Shown: positions 46,476 through 55,752 of the stretch, one piece after another
Layout of the letters: each line of letters opens with the position of its first letter
How positions within the stretch are numbered: the stretch's first letter is position 1
Assembly: GCF_900187565.1 (NCBI RefSeq)
Contig: NZ_FYED01000002.1
Coordinates: 429,193 to 493,192 of the forward strand
Length of the DNA: 64,000 nucleotides
Direction of reading: 5' to 3'
Source of the DNA: Pseudomonas sp. Irchel 3A7
GTDB taxonomy: Bacteria; Pseudomonadota; Gammaproteobacteria; Pseudomonadales; Pseudomonadaceae
Made by a program: the position numbers and the translations under genes
The notes under the pieces: model-generated
Seen by the model: only the letters and a program-made list of their open reading frames with translations
Database searches by the model: none
What the model was told of the DNA's origin: nothing

Positions 46476-46506
46476 AATAGTAATGCTTCCTATTAACCAG
46501 AAGCAA
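46476..46506 (-). promoter_or_regulatory. fecIR promoter with Fur-like box
   Basis: On the minus strand TTGCTT (46506-46501) and TACTAT (46482-46477) are 18 bp apart. A 19-bp imperfect palindrome AATAG-N9-CTATT (46476-46494) covers the -10 and spacer, fitting iron repression by Fur. Confidence 0.55.
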
Positions 46507-46695
46507 TGACTGCCGGCGCCACCGGTCGACCCGGGCAGCAAGGCGCTTTGTCCGCTTGCCAAGCCTCCGTCAGTCGGGAAAGCTGATTGCGGCACAAATC
46601 CAAAGGAATCTGGCAGCAATTCCAATGCAGCCATTCACCACCTGTAGCAAAGTGCTGGCATGCCTGACACCGGATTTTTCCGAAGGAACCCAGAT

Positions 46696-48984
46696 ATGTT
46701 CACCTCCCTTGCATTGCGCAACAGAAAACCGCTGGCCCGGCTTGCGCTGGCCATTACCCTGGGCACCCTCGGCCTGCCTTATTGGGCGGGCGATGCCCTG
46801 GCCCACGGCGGTCACGCCGAAATGGTACCGCTGCAAGCGGGCCTCGAGGAGTTTGGCGCCACGGTCAAATGGGACGACTACGCCGACCTGTTCACCATCG
46901 CCAAGGACGGGGTCTACCTCAAGGTCAAGCCGAACAGCAAAGTGGCGATGCTCAATGGCAAACGCATCGAGCTGACGGTGCCGGTGGTGTTCAAGGACAA
47001 GACGGCATTCATGTCCAAGGACTTCATCAACCAGGTGTTCCAGTCCGGCCTGGACACGACCTTTGTCGTGGAAACCCGCCCCAACCCGCTCAACCCGTTG
47101 AGCGCGGCCGAAATCACCGCGGCGGTGGACATCGTCAAGAAGTCCGAGCATTACAAGCCCGGTTTCCGCTTCACCGAAGTCTCGATCAAGGCGCCGCCAA
47201 AAGACCAGGTGTGGAACTTCGTCTACACCGGGCAAAACGTCACCCAGCCACGCCAGGCCAATATCGTGGTGCTGGACGGCAAGCATGTGATCGAAGCGCT
47301 GGTGGATCTGGACAGCAAGGAGCTCAAGTCCTGGAAACCGATTGAAGGTGCCCACGGCATGGTCCTGCTGGACGACTTCGCCACCGTGCAAACCGCTGTC
47401 GAGACCAGCCCGGAATACGCACAAGCCCTGGCCAAGCGCGGCATCAACGATGTGAAGAAAGTGGTGGCCACGCCCTTGACCGTCGGCTACTTCGACGGCA
47501 AGGACGGCCTGGCGCAGGACAAGCGCCTGCTGAAAATCGTCAGCTACCTCAATGTCGATGACGGCAACTATTGGGCGCACCCGATCGAAGGCCTGGTGGC
47601 GATTGTCGATCTGGAACAGAAAAAGCTGATCAAGATCGAAGACGAAGCGCTGATTCCGGTGCCGATGAAACCGACACCCTATGACGGTCGCGGCCGCAAG
47701 GGCGTGGCGGTCAAGCCCCTGGAAATCATCGAGCCCGAGGGCAAGAACTACACCATCACCGGCAACAGCATTCACTGGCAGAACTGGGACTTCCACGTTC
47801 GCCTCGATTCGCGGGTCGGTCCGATCCTGTCCACCGTCACCTACGACGACAAGGGCAAGAAACGCAAAATCATGTACGAAGGCTCCCTGGGCGGCATGAT
47901 CGTGCCTTACGGCGATCCGGACGTGGGCTGGTACTTCAAGGCCTACCTGGATTCCGGCGACTACGGCATGGGCACCCTGACTTCGCCGATCGCCCGTGGC
48001 AAAGACGCCCCGGAAAACGCCGTGCTGCTGGACGCCACCATCGCCGACTACACCGGCGCGCCGACCTCGATCCCCCGCGCCATGGCGGTGTTCGAGCGCT
48101 ATGCCGGCCCGGAATACAAACACCAGGAGATGGGCCAGCCCAACCTCAGCACCGAGCGTCGTGAACTGGTGGTGCGCTGGATCAGCACCGTCGGCAACTA
48201 TGACTACATTTTCGACTGGGTCTTCCAGCAGAACGGCACCATCGGCATCGACGCCGGCGCCACCGGGATCGAAGCGGTCAAGGGCGTGAAATCCAGGACC
48301 ATGCACGAAGAAACCGCCAAGGAAGACACGCGCTACGGCACCCTGCTTGACCACAACATCGTCGGCACCACCCACCAGCACATCTACAACTTCCGCCTCG
48401 ACATGGACGTGGACGGCGAAAGCAATTCGCTGGTGGAAGTGAACCCGGTGGTACTGCCCAACGACCGTGGCGGCCCGCGCACCAGCACCATGCAGACCGA
48501 AACCAAAGTGGTCAGCACCGAACAACAGGCCGCGCAGAAATTCGACCCGTCGACCGTGCGCCTGCTGACCAACTTCAGCAAGGAAAACAAGGTCGGCAAC
48601 CCGGTTTCCTATCAGTTGATTCCCTATGCCGGCGGCACGCACCCGGTGGCCAAGGGCGCCAACTTCGGCAAAGACGAATGGCTCTACCACCGCCTGAGCT
48701 TCATGGACAAGCAGCTGTGGGTGACGCAATACAACCCGGAAGAGAAGTACCCGGAAGGCAAATACCCGAACCGCTCGGACAAGGACTCGGGCCTGGGGCA
48801 GTTTACCCAGGATAACCACTCCATCGAAAACACCGACGATGTGGTCTGGCTCACCACCGGCACCACCCACGTCGCCCGGGCCGAAGAGTGGCCGATCATG
48901 CCGACCGAGTGGGTGCATGTGCTGTTGAAACCGTGGAATTTCTTTGATGAAACGCCGACGTTGAACCTCAATTCCCCGAAATAA
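46696..48984 (+). CDS. tynA: Copper amine oxidase (primary-amine/phenylethylamine oxidase)
   Basis: 762 residues. It is a periplasmic copper/topaquinone enzyme that turns 2-phenylethylamine and tyramine into aldehydes plus H2O2 and NH3. The signal peptide ends around GDALAHG. The extra N-terminal stalk domain of enterobacterial TynA is present (AGLEEFGATVKWDDYADL). The topaquinone precursor Tyr is in VGNYDYIFDW, and the catalytic Asp lies near DPDVGWYFKAYLDSGDYGMG. The copper pair H-x-H is in THQHIYNFRLD, with a third His near the C-terminus. ATG 46696 has GAAGGA upstream. It is divergent from fecI and convergent with feaR. Confidence 0.95.
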   Translation: MFTSLALRNRKPLARLALAITLGTLGLPYWAGDALAHGGHAEMVPLQAGLEEFGATVKWDDYADLFTIAKDGVYLKVKPNSKVAMLNGKRIELTVPVVFKDKTAFMSKDFINQVFQSGLDTTFVVETRPNPLNPLSAAEITAAVDIVKKSEHYKPGFRFTEVSIKAPPKDQVWNFVYTGQNVTQPRQANIVVLDGKHVIEALVDLDSKELKSWKPIEGAHGMVLLDDFATVQTAVETSPEYAQALAKRGINDVKKVVATPLTVGYFDGKDGLAQDKRLLKIVSYLNVDDGNYWAHPIEGLVAIVDLEQKKLIKIEDEALIPVPMKPTPYDGRGRKGVAVKPLEIIEPEGKNYTITGNSIHWQNWDFHVRLDSRVGPILSTVTYDDKGKKRKIMYEGSLGGMIVPYGDPDVGWYFKAYLDSGDYGMGTLTSPIARGKDAPENAVLLDATIADYTGAPTSIPRAMAVFERYAGPEYKHQEMGQPNLSTERRELVVRWISTVGNYDYIFDWVFQQNGTIGIDAGATGIEAVKGVKSRTMHEETAKEDTRYGTLLDHNIVGTTHQHIYNFRLDMDVDGESNSLVEVNPVVLPNDRGGPRTSTMQTETKVVSTEQQAAQKFDPSTVRLLTNFSKENKVGNPVSYQLIPYAGGTHPVAKGANFGKDEWLYHRLSFMDKQLWVTQYNPEEKYPEGKYPNRSDKDSGLGQFTQDNHSIENTDDVVWLTTGTTHVARAEEWPIMPTEWVHVLLKPWNFFDETPTLNLNSPK

Positions 48985-49028
48985 CCATGTAAGCTTTGCT
49001 CAAGGCTCAGAGGCTGCACACAAAAAAC

Positions 49029-49118
49029 TGTGGGAGCGAGCCTGCTCGCGAAGGCGGTGTATCAGATGGCAATGATGTCGACTGACACTCCGCTTTCGCG
49101 AGCAGGCTCGCTCCCACA
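49029..49118. repeat. REPIN
   Basis: Canonical arms with loop GATGGCAATGATGTCGACTG. It lies between the convergent tynA and feaR stops. Confidence 0.92.
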
Positions 49119-49143
49119 GGAATATTGAGTCTGCAGAAAGATC

Positions 49144-50058
49144 TCAAGCGTGTTGTTTGCGGTACTCCCCCGGCGCAATGCCGAAGCGCGACTTGAACGC
49201 GGTCGAGAAGTAGCTCGAATCGGAAAACCCCCACGAGTACCCCAGCACCGACAGCTTCTGTTCCTTGCCCGATTGGCGCAAGGATTCGGCGCACAGGTCC
49301 AGGCGGCGGTTCTTGATGTAACGCGCCACCACCAGGCCTTTTTTGGCAAACATCCGGTACAGGCCACGGGTCGACATGCCGACTTCCCGCGCCAGCCATT
49401 CCGGGCACAGTTCTTCGGAGCGGATGTGCTGGTCGATGAAGCTCAGGGTCTTGCGGAAGGTGCGCTCGTGCAGGTCCGTGCAATCGTCTGTCTGGCTGAT
49501 CGCCGGACGCAGCAGGCTGACAATCGCCTCCAGGGTCGCTTCGCTTTCCTGGCGGCTCAGGTCCGGCTGGCGCGTGGCGTCGAGGATCAGACGGTGCGAG
49601 AGCATGGCGATGGGCGATGTCGCGGCGATCCGGTGCCCGCACTTGACCCGGTTGAAGCGCAGGGTTTGCTCCACCAGTTGATAGGGCAGGATCAGCGACA
49701 ATTGCCGGGAGTTTTCGCTGTAGGTGAAATCACTGGGCCGCGCAGCATCGATCAGGGTGATGTCACCGGCCGACAACAGCACCTTGTCGTCGCCTTGGGC
49801 CATGCCGGCCGTGCCCTCGAGCTGGAACACCGCGAAGTATTTACCACCCTCGCCCGCTGCGACTTCCTGCGGCGTGCGGTACAACCGAGCCTGGCAGGCA
49901 TCGACGAAGCTGAGCTTGAGCGCATCGCTGCGGTATTCGCGGATTTTTCCGGAAAATCCACCACCCAAGGGTTTGGCGTTGAAGGCGCCACAGATCTGGT
50001 TGATCTGATGGATCCACTGATCGAACCCATCCTGGCGCTGTGCGTTTGTAGAAATCAT
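49144..50058 (-). CDS. feaR: FeaR-type AraC activator of amine oxidase genes
   Basis: 304 residues. The N-terminal AraC-binding-like domain (RLYRTPQEVAAGEGGKYFA, VFQLEGTAGMAQGDDKVLL, GDITLIDAARPSDFTY) has the pattern of E. coli FeaR, and the C-terminus has two helix-turn-helices (WLAREVGMSTRGLYRMFAKK; LSVLGYSWGFSDSSYFSTAF). In E. coli FeaR activates tynA and feaB in response to aromatic amines or their aldehydes. Placement right after tynA supports the same role here. ATG 50058 is used. The leader is A-rich (AATAAAAATAAG). Confidence 0.88.
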   Translation of the reverse strand: MISTNAQRQDGFDQWIHQINQICGAFNAKPLGGGFSGKIREYRSDALKLSFVDACQARLYRTPQEVAAGEGGKYFAVFQLEGTAGMAQGDDKVLLSAGDITLIDAARPSDFTYSENSRQLSLILPYQLVEQTLRFNRVKCGHRIAATSPIAMLSHRLILDATRQPDLSRQESEATLEAIVSLLRPAISQTDDCTDLHERTFRKTLSFIDQHIRSEELCPEWLAREVGMSTRGLYRMFAKKGLVVARYIKNRRLDLCAESLRQSGKEQKLSVLGYSWGFSDSSYFSTAFKSRFGIAPGEYRKQHA

Positions 50059-50143
50059 GGCAGGCCTCACGCAGGCTTATTTTTATTGTCTACGTCAATC
50101 CAAATGCTCTCCTGAACAGTGACTCTCCCTTAACGACGACGAG

Positions 50144-51067
50144 TTACTTCAACCCGCCAAAACGTCGATAAAAACTTTCGCCCACGTCCGGCAACGGGCC
50201 GTCGGCGGTTTCCAGCGCACTGTTCAGCCATTCCTCGGCCTTGGCGTAGATCAACCGGTAAATATTGCGGCACAACTGGCGGGCGGCTCGACCTTCCCAA
50301 TCGCCGGGCAACAATTCATCCGGCAATTGCGGGTCGCGCAACAGCAGTTTGCGGTATTCGTGAATCAGCAGGATCCGTGCCAGGAAGCAATCGGACGGCT
50401 GCAGGTTTTCCTGTTCGCGAAGCGCTTGCCAGAGTGGTCGGAACAGTTGGATGAACTCGCTGTAATGGGTCGCCAGTTCCTCGATGTTCCAGCTCTCGCG
50501 CACTTGCAGGCGCAGGGCCTTGGATGCCAGCACGTCCTGGGCGGTGGTTTCGAAAACGATGGTTTCTTCAAGGGCGCCGAGGTCGAGCAGGGTCGCGTTG
50601 ACATCGGTGCGGTCGCTGCGCGGGCAAGCCAGCACCGCCGGCGAAATCGCACCAAAACCTTGCCACTCCAGCTCTTCGCGCACTTGCTTGCGCTTGTCCT
50701 GGGTCAACTGCGAGAGCATCACCAGGCACCAGGAACCATCCCAGGCCGGCATGCTGGTGCTGTAGACCCGCTTGAATGCCTTGTCGAAACGCCGGCGACC
50801 GGTGCCGGTGAGGCTGTAGTAACTGCGCCGACCGACTTTCTCGGCTGTCAGCCAGCCTTCCTTGGTCAGGCGGAAAATCGAGGTGCGGATCAGCCGCTCG
50901 TTGATGCCGATCGGTTCGAGCAGTTGAATCAGGCTGCCGAGCCAGACCGTCCCGCCATGGGGCTCGATGGCATCACCGTATAGCGTGATGATCAGGGAGC
51001 TGGCGCGAATCGGCGTCTGCTCCTGGAAACGTGTGATCAGATGGTTCAGGGGTGTCAGGGACGACAT
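50144..51067 (-). CDS. paaX: PaaX phenylacetyl-CoA-responsive repressor
   Basis: 307 residues, the family length. The N-terminal winged helix (ASSLIITLYGDAIEPHGGTV, WLGSLIQLLEPIGINERLIR, TSIFRLTKEGWL) is followed by the PaaX-specific middle and C-terminal domains (AWDGSWCLVMLSQLTQDKRK, LLLRDPQLPDELLPGDW). It represses the paa operons and releases DNA on binding phenylacetyl-CoA. ATG 51067 is used. It lies downstream of paaY on the same strand, with a REPIN between them. Confidence 0.95.
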   Translation of the reverse strand: MSSLTPLNHLITRFQEQTPIRASSLIITLYGDAIEPHGGTVWLGSLIQLLEPIGINERLIRTSIFRLTKEGWLTAEKVGRRSYYSLTGTGRRRFDKAFKRVYSTSMPAWDGSWCLVMLSQLTQDKRKQVREELEWQGFGAISPAVLACPRSDRTDVNATLLDLGALEETIVFETTAQDVLASKALRLQVRESWNIEELATHYSEFIQLFRPLWQALREQENLQPSDCFLARILLIHEYRKLLLRDPQLPDELLPGDWEGRAARQLCRNIYRLIYAKAEEWLNSALETADGPLPDVGESFYRRFGGLK

Positions 51068-51132
51068 GGGCGTACCGGGTAAAAAAAAGAAAAGGAATAT
51101 ACCGAAAGCCAACTGATTAAGCGCAGTCCCCT

Positions 51133-51222
51133 TGTGGGAGCGAGCCTGCTCGCGAAAGCGGTGTGTCAGTCAGCATCAATGTTGAATGTCAGACCGCATT
51201 CGCGAGCAGGCTCGCTCCCACA
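51133..51222. repeat. REPIN between paaY and paaX
   Basis: Canonical arms with loop GTCAGCATCAATGTTGAATG. It sits in the 166-bp gap inside what is usually a two-gene unit, so it may shape paaX mRNA levels. Confidence 0.92.
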
Positions 51223-51233
51223 ACGGACGGTGT

Positions 51234-51830
51234 TCACAAGGTGCTGCCCTTGGGCCTGAATCCGCTGTCACTGATCCGCGGCCGATCAACCTCCGGCTCG
51301 GCCAACGGTTCACAAACCTGCATCTGCGTGAGGCATCGCTTGGTCAGTTCCTGATACTCACGAGTACCCGCCTGTTTCCACGCCACTTCCTGATCGCTGA
51401 GGGTGCGCTTGACGCTGGCCGGTGCGCCCATGACCAGCGACTGCTCCGGGCATTCGAAACCGGCCTTGACGAACGCCGCCGCCGACACAATGGACTGCGG
51501 GCCGATGCGTGCGTTGTCCATCACTACCGCATTCATGCCCACCAGCGCATCGGCGCCGATCCGGCAACCGTGCAGCACCGCGCCATGACCGATGTGGCCG
51601 TTGCGTTCGACCACGGTGTCGCTGTCCGGGAAGCCGTGCATCACGCAGGTGTCCTGCAGGTTGGCGCCCTCTTCCAGCACGATCCGCCCGAAGTCACCGC
51701 GCAGGCTCGCCAGCGGCCCGACGTAGCAATGCGGGCCGATGATCACGTCACCGATCAATACCGCTGACGGGTGCACATAAGCACTGGGGTCGACCACCGG
51801 GGTGAGGCCATCGAGGCTGTAGCAGGTCAT
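51234..51830 (-). CDS. paaY: PaaY hexapeptide-repeat thioesterase
   Basis: 198 residues. A left-handed beta-helix of hexapeptide repeats ([40 protein letters not shown]) with three metal-binding His, as in gamma-carbonic anhydrases, is followed by a C-terminal helix. PaaY hydrolyses CoA esters that block the phenylacetate pathway, such as the 2-hydroxycyclohepta compound, and so acts as a safety valve. It is first in the paaY-paaX unit, divergent from paaF, with candidate PaaX sites upstream. Confidence 0.93.
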   Translation of the reverse strand: MTCYSLDGLTPVVDPSAYVHPSAVLIGDVIIGPHCYVGPLASLRGDFGRIVLEEGANLQDTCVMHGFPDSDTVVERNGHIGHGAVLHGCRIGADALVGMNAVVMDNARIGPQSIVSAAAFVKAGFECPEQSLVMGAPASVKRTLSDQEVAWKQAGTREYQELTKRCLTQMQVCEPLAEPEVDRPRISDSGFRPKGSTL

Positions 51831-51873
51831 TGGCAGGTTCCTTCACAAAGCGATGCCGATATGGACTCATTTT

Positions 51874-51918
51874 GTATCACATCGCTTTTAACAGCACAAA
51901 GACTAAAAAGCGTATCAC
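51874..51918 (-). promoter_or_regulatory. Two GTATCAC motifs upstream of paaY (candidate PaaX sites)
   Basis: GTATCAC at 51874-51880 and GTATCACTTGATAG starting at 51912, 38 bp apart. They overlap the probable paaY promoter (minus-strand TTGTGC, 17-bp spacer, TACAAA). The same motif occurs in the paaF and paaA promoters. The rest of the 350-bp gap holds no gene. Confidence 0.55.
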
Positions 51919-52071
51919 TTGATAGACCGGTTCAAATGGGGTGTTTTTCAAGCACCAAGCCTCTCATAAACACCAGTAAAATCAATACTCACAGCATGAA
52001 CACCCACTTCAAACAGCCTACCTCTAAAAATCCAGAATCCGACAATAGGACACATTAAAACGTTTTTTATG

Positions 52072-52102
52072 TTGATTTTACGTATCACGTTATAGGTATA
52101 CT
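52072..52102 (+). promoter_or_regulatory. paaF promoter with GTATCAC motif
   Basis: TTGATT at 52072-52077 and TATACT at 52097-52102 (19-bp spacer), with GTATCACGTTATAG at 52082-52095 between them. A repressor bound here would block polymerase. Confidence 0.55.
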
Positions 52103-52180
52103 CCGGCAAAACCGGCCCCCGCCGCCGATCCAATAACAAGCCGGCATCACCGCCGAGCGTGCACCGTGAGGGCATCCGCC

Positions 52181-52954
52181 ATGCCTCTAACCCTTGCCGT
52201 CGAGATGATCGAGTCTGGCGTGCGCCTGATTACCCTGCAGCGCCCGCAGGCGTTGAATGCCCTGAACACCCAGTTGCTGGGCGAACTGGCCGACGAACTG
52301 AGCGCCGCCCAGGTCGATCCCGACACCCGCGCCGTGGTCATCACCGGCAGCCGCAAGGCGTTTGCCGCCGGTGCCGACATCAAGGAAATGGCCGAGCGCG
52401 ATCTGGTCGGCATCCTCGACGACCCGCGCCAGGCTTCGTGGCAAGCCATCACCCGCTTCAGCAAACCGCTGATCGCCGCCGTCAACGGCTTCGCCCTGGG
52501 CGGTGGCTGCGAACTGGCGATGCACGCCGACATCATCATTGCCGGCGAAGATGCCCGCTTCGGCCAGCCGGAAATCAACCTCGGGATCATGCCCGGCGCC
52601 GGTGGCACCCAACGCCTGCTGCGCGCCGTCGGCAAATCCATGGCCATGCAAATGGTGCTGACCGGCGAGCCGATCGACGCCCGCCAGGCGCAACGCGCCG
52701 GCCTGGTCAGCGAAGTCACGCAACCGGAATTCACCGTCGAACGCGCCCTGCAGGTCGCCCGCACCATCGCCGCCAAGGCACCACTGGCAGTGCGCCTGGC
52801 CAAGGAAGCGTTGCTCAAGGCCATGGACACCGACCTGGCCAGCGGCCTGCGTTTCGAGCGCCACGCCTTCACCGTGCTGGCCGGCACCCGCGACCGCGAC
52901 GAAGGCATTGCCGCCTTCCAGGAAAAACGCACGCCGACTTTCACCGGCCAGTAA
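52181..52954 (+). CDS. paaF: 2,3-dehydroadipyl-CoA hydratase
   Basis: 257 residues, a crotonase-fold enoyl-CoA hydratase. The oxyanion-hole loops AFAAGADIKEMAE and NGFALGGGCELAMHAD and the catalytic Glu pair region (FGQPEINLGIMPGAGGTQRL) are present. In the pathway it hydrates 2,3-dehydroadipyl-CoA to 3-hydroxyadipyl-CoA. ATG 52181 has GAGGG at good spacing; a GTG at 52166 is in frame but lacks this. First gene of the paaFGHIJK run. Confidence 0.93.
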   Translation: MPLTLAVEMIESGVRLITLQRPQALNALNTQLLGELADELSAAQVDPDTRAVVITGSRKAFAAGADIKEMAERDLVGILDDPRQASWQAITRFSKPLIAAVNGFALGGGCELAMHADIIIAGEDARFGQPEINLGIMPGAGGTQRLLRAVGKSMAMQMVLTGEPIDARQAQRAGLVSEVTQPEFTVERALQVARTIAAKAPLAVRLAKEALLKAMDTDLASGLRFERHAFTVLAGTRDRDEGIAAFQEKRTPTFTGQ

Positions 52955-52997
52955 TCCGGTTAACCCGCCTAACGAATTCCAAGAGAGCGCCAAGACC

Positions 52998-53789
52998 ATG
53001 AACTTCGAACACATCCTGTTTTCCATCGAGGCCGGCGTCGCCCTGCTCAGCCTCAATCGCCCGGACCAGCTCAACAGCTTCAACACCCAGATGCATGGCG
53101 AAGTGAAGGAAGCGCTCAAGCAAGTGCGGCAGAACCCGGACGTGCGCGTGCTGCTGCTGACCGGTGAAGGCCGTGGTTTCTGCGCCGGGCAAGACCTCAG
53201 CGACCGCAATGTGGCGCCGGGCAGTGCCGTGCCTGACCTGGGTGAGTCCATCGAGAAGTTCTACAACCCGCTGATCCGCCAACTGCGTGACTTGCCGATG
53301 CCGGTGATCTGCGCGGTCAACGGCGTGGCGGCGGGTGCTGGCGCGAACATTCCATTGGCTTGCGATCTGGTACTGGCGGCGCGTTCGGCCAGTTTCATCC
53401 AGGCCTTCTGCAAGATCGGCCTGATCCCCGATTCTGGCGGCACCTGGACCCTGCCCCGCCTGGTCGGCATGGCCCGCGCCAAAGCCCTGGCCTTGCTCGG
53501 CAATCGCCTGACCGCCGAACAGGCCGAGCAATGGGGTCTGATCTACCGCTGCGTGGAAGACGCCGAACTGCGCGACGAAGCGCTCAAGCTGGCGCAACAC
53601 CTGGCCACCCAGCCGACCTACGGCCTGGCCCTGATCAAGCGCAGCCTCAACGCCAGCATGAGCAACAGCTTCGACGAACAGCTGGAACTCGAACGCGACC
53701 TGCAACGCCTGGCCGGGCGCAGCGAGGATTACCGCGAAGGCGTCAGCGCCTTCATGGAAAAACGCACCCCAAGCTTCAAGGGACGCTGA
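52998..53789 (+). CDS. paaG: 1,2-epoxyphenylacetyl-CoA isomerase
   Basis: 263 residues, crotonase fold. GRGFCAGQDLSDRNV is the first oxyanion loop, NGVAAGAGANIPLACDLVL the second, and KIGLIPDSGGTWTLPRLVG carries the Asp typical of PaaG where hydratases have Glu. It converts the ring 1,2-epoxide to the oxepin-CoA and also shifts a double bond later in the pathway. It lies 43 bp after paaF, and paaH follows after 3 bp. Confidence 0.94.
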   Translation: MNFEHILFSIEAGVALLSLNRPDQLNSFNTQMHGEVKEALKQVRQNPDVRVLLLTGEGRGFCAGQDLSDRNVAPGSAVPDLGESIEKFYNPLIRQLRDLPMPVICAVNGVAAGAGANIPLACDLVLAARSASFIQAFCKIGLIPDSGGTWTLPRLVGMARAKALALLGNRLTAEQAEQWGLIYRCVEDAELRDEALKLAQHLATQPTYGLALIKRSLNASMSNSFDEQLELERDLQRLAGRSEDYREGVSAFMEKRTPSFKGR

Positions 53790-53792
53790 GTC

Positions 53793-55310
53793 ATGACGGC
53801 ACTCAATACCAACGCACGCATTGCCGTGATCGGCGCCGGCGCCATGGGCGCGGGCATTGCCCAGGTCGCAGCGCAGGCCGGGCATCCGGTGCTGCTGCTG
53901 GACAATCGTCCCGGCGCTGCGGCCCAGGCCATCGAAGGCATTGACCGGCAACTGGGCAAGCGGGTCGAGAACGGCAAGCTGTCCGCCGAGTCACGCAGCG
54001 CGACCATTGCACGCCTGCAAGCGGTGGAAGCCATCGAAGCCCTTGCCGATTGCGATTTGATCATCGAAGCCATCGTCGAGAATCTCGAAGTCAAACGCGC
54101 GCTGTTCCGCCAGCTGGAAGGCATCTGCGGCGCGCAGTGCATCCTGGCCAGCAACACCTCGTCGCTGTCGATCACCGGCATCGCCGCGCAACTGGAACAC
54201 CCGCAACGCCTGCTCGGCCTGCACTTTTTCAATCCGGCGCCGGTCATGGCGCTGGTAGAAATCGTCTCCGGCCTGGCCAGCGATCCGGCCTTGGCCGCTT
54301 GCCTGTACGACACCGCCAAAGCCTGGGGCAAGAAACCGGTGCACACCCGCTCCACGCCCGGTTTCATCGTCAACCGCGTGGCCCGACCGTTCTACGCCGA
54401 AAGCCTGCGCCAGTTGCAAGAAGGCGCCGCCGATTGCCCGACCCTGGATGCGCTGATGCGCGAGGCCGGCGGTTTTGCCATGGGCGCTTTCGAGCTGACC
54501 GACCTGATCGGCCATGACGTCAACTATGCCGTGACCTGTTCAGTGTTCGACGCTTATTACCAGGACACCCGCTTCCAGCCATCGCTGATTCAGAAGGAAC
54601 TGGTGGACGGCGGGCGTTTCGGACGCAAAAGCGGACAAGGCTTCTATAGCTACACCCAGGGCGCCGAACGCCCGCCAGCGGCAGAAATCAGCAGCAGTGC
54701 GAGCGTCGAGGCCTGTGTCGTCGAAGGCGATTTGGGTATTGCCCAAGGCTTGTTGGCACGCCTGAGCGAACAAGGCGTGAACGTCATCCAGCGCGACGGC
54801 CGCGGCTTGCTGCGGGTCGGTGACGCCGTGCTGGCCTTGAGCGACGGACGCATGGCCTGTCAGCGCGCCAAGGAAGACGGACTGCGCAACCTGATCCTGC
54901 TGGATCTGGCTTTCGACTACGCCAATGCCAAACGCATCGCCATCAGCCATGCAGGCGGTATTGATCCGCAGGCACTTGAACAAGGCGTTGCCCTGCTGCA
55001 ACGGGCCGGCCTTAAGGTCAGCCTGCTCAGCGACAGCCCGGCGCTCGCGGTATTGCGCACCGTGGCGATGCTCGCCAACGAAGCGGCGGACGCCCTGTTG
55101 CAAGGCGTGGCCTCCGCCGCCGACATCGATCTGGCGATGCGCGCCGGGGTCAACTATCCCCAAGGTCCGCTGGCCTGGGCCGATGCCGTTGGCCTGCCAC
55201 AGATCCTCACCACGCTGGACAACCTGCAAGCCGCTTACGGCGAAGAACGCTACCGGCCATCGCTGTTGTTGCGCCGCCGTGTGGCCGAAGGGAGAAACTT
55301 CCATGACTAA
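53793..55310 (+). CDS. paaH: 3-hydroxyadipyl-CoA dehydrogenase
   Basis: 505 residues, the usual fused form. The NAD-binding Rossmann motif is VIGAGAMGAGIAQVAAQAGH. The catalytic His-Glu pair lies in LGLHFFNPAPVMALVEIVSG. The first C-terminal dehydrogenase domain (RSTPGFIVNRVARPFYAE) and a second copy near the end (AGVNYPQGPLAWADAVGLPQ) are both present. It oxidises 3-hydroxyadipyl-CoA to 3-oxoadipyl-CoA. Its last 8 bases overlap paaI. Confidence 0.94.
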   Translation: MTALNTNARIAVIGAGAMGAGIAQVAAQAGHPVLLLDNRPGAAAQAIEGIDRQLGKRVENGKLSAESRSATIARLQAVEAIEALADCDLIIEAIVENLEVKRALFRQLEGICGAQCILASNTSSLSITGIAAQLEHPQRLLGLHFFNPAPVMALVEIVSGLASDPALAACLYDTAKAWGKKPVHTRSTPGFIVNRVARPFYAESLRQLQEGAADCPTLDALMREAGGFAMGAFELTDLIGHDVNYAVTCSVFDAYYQDTRFQPSLIQKELVDGGRFGRKSGQGFYSYTQGAERPPAAEISSSASVEACVVEGDLGIAQGLLARLSEQGVNVIQRDGRGLLRVGDAVLALSDGRMACQRAKEDGLRNLILLDLAFDYANAKRIAISHAGGIDPQALEQGVALLQRAGLKVSLLSDSPALAVLRTVAMLANEAADALLQGVASAADIDLAMRAGVNYPQGPLAWADAVGLPQILTTLDNLQAAYGEERYRPSLLLRRRVAEGRNFHD

Positions 55311-55752
55311 TCACCAAGCGATGAACCTGGCCAGCGACTGCGCGCAAGCGTTGTTCCAGCGCGACAACGCCAGCCAGGCCATGGGCATGCGCCTGCTGTC
55401 CGCCGGCCCCGGCACCGCTCGAGTAGGCATGACCGTGCGCGCCGACATGGTCCAGGGCCACGGCACCTGCCACGGCGGTTACCTGTTCGCCCTTGCCGAC
55501 TCGGCGTTTGCCTTTGCCTGCAACAGCTACAACGAAGCCACCGTCGCCATCGGTTGCAGCATCGACTACATCGCCCCGGCGCGCCTGGGCGACACGCTCA
55601 ATGCCGACTGCATCGAGCAAAGCCGTTCCGGCCGCACCGGCAACTACGACGTACGCATTGAAAACCAGCAGGGCCAGTTGATCGCCCTGTTCCATGGCAA
55701 ATCCTACAAAGTGCGCGGCCCGGTGCTGACGCAGGAGAACCCGAATGAATGA
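55303..55752 (+). CDS. paaI: Hotdog-fold phenylacetyl-CoA thioesterase
   Basis: 149 residues, single hotdog domain. The catalytic loop [21 protein letters not shown] has the PaaI signature with HGG and Asp. PaaI removes CoA from ring-hydroxylated phenylacetyl-CoA by-products and rescues trapped CoA. The ATG overlaps the paaH stop by 8 bp and its stop overlaps paaJ by 8 bp, which indicates translational coupling. Confidence 0.93.
   Translation: MTNHQAMNLASDCAQALFQRDNASQAMGMRLLSAGPGTARVGMTVRADMVQGHGTCHGGYLFALADSAFAFACNSYNEATVAIGCSIDYIAPARLGDTLNADCIEQSRSGRTGNYDVRIENQQGQLIALFHGKSYKVRGPVLTQENPNE

Noticed and set aside
46611..46628. TGGCAG followed by ATGCA as a sigma-54 promoter for tynA
   Set aside because: The GG-to-GC spacing is 13 instead of the required 10 bases.
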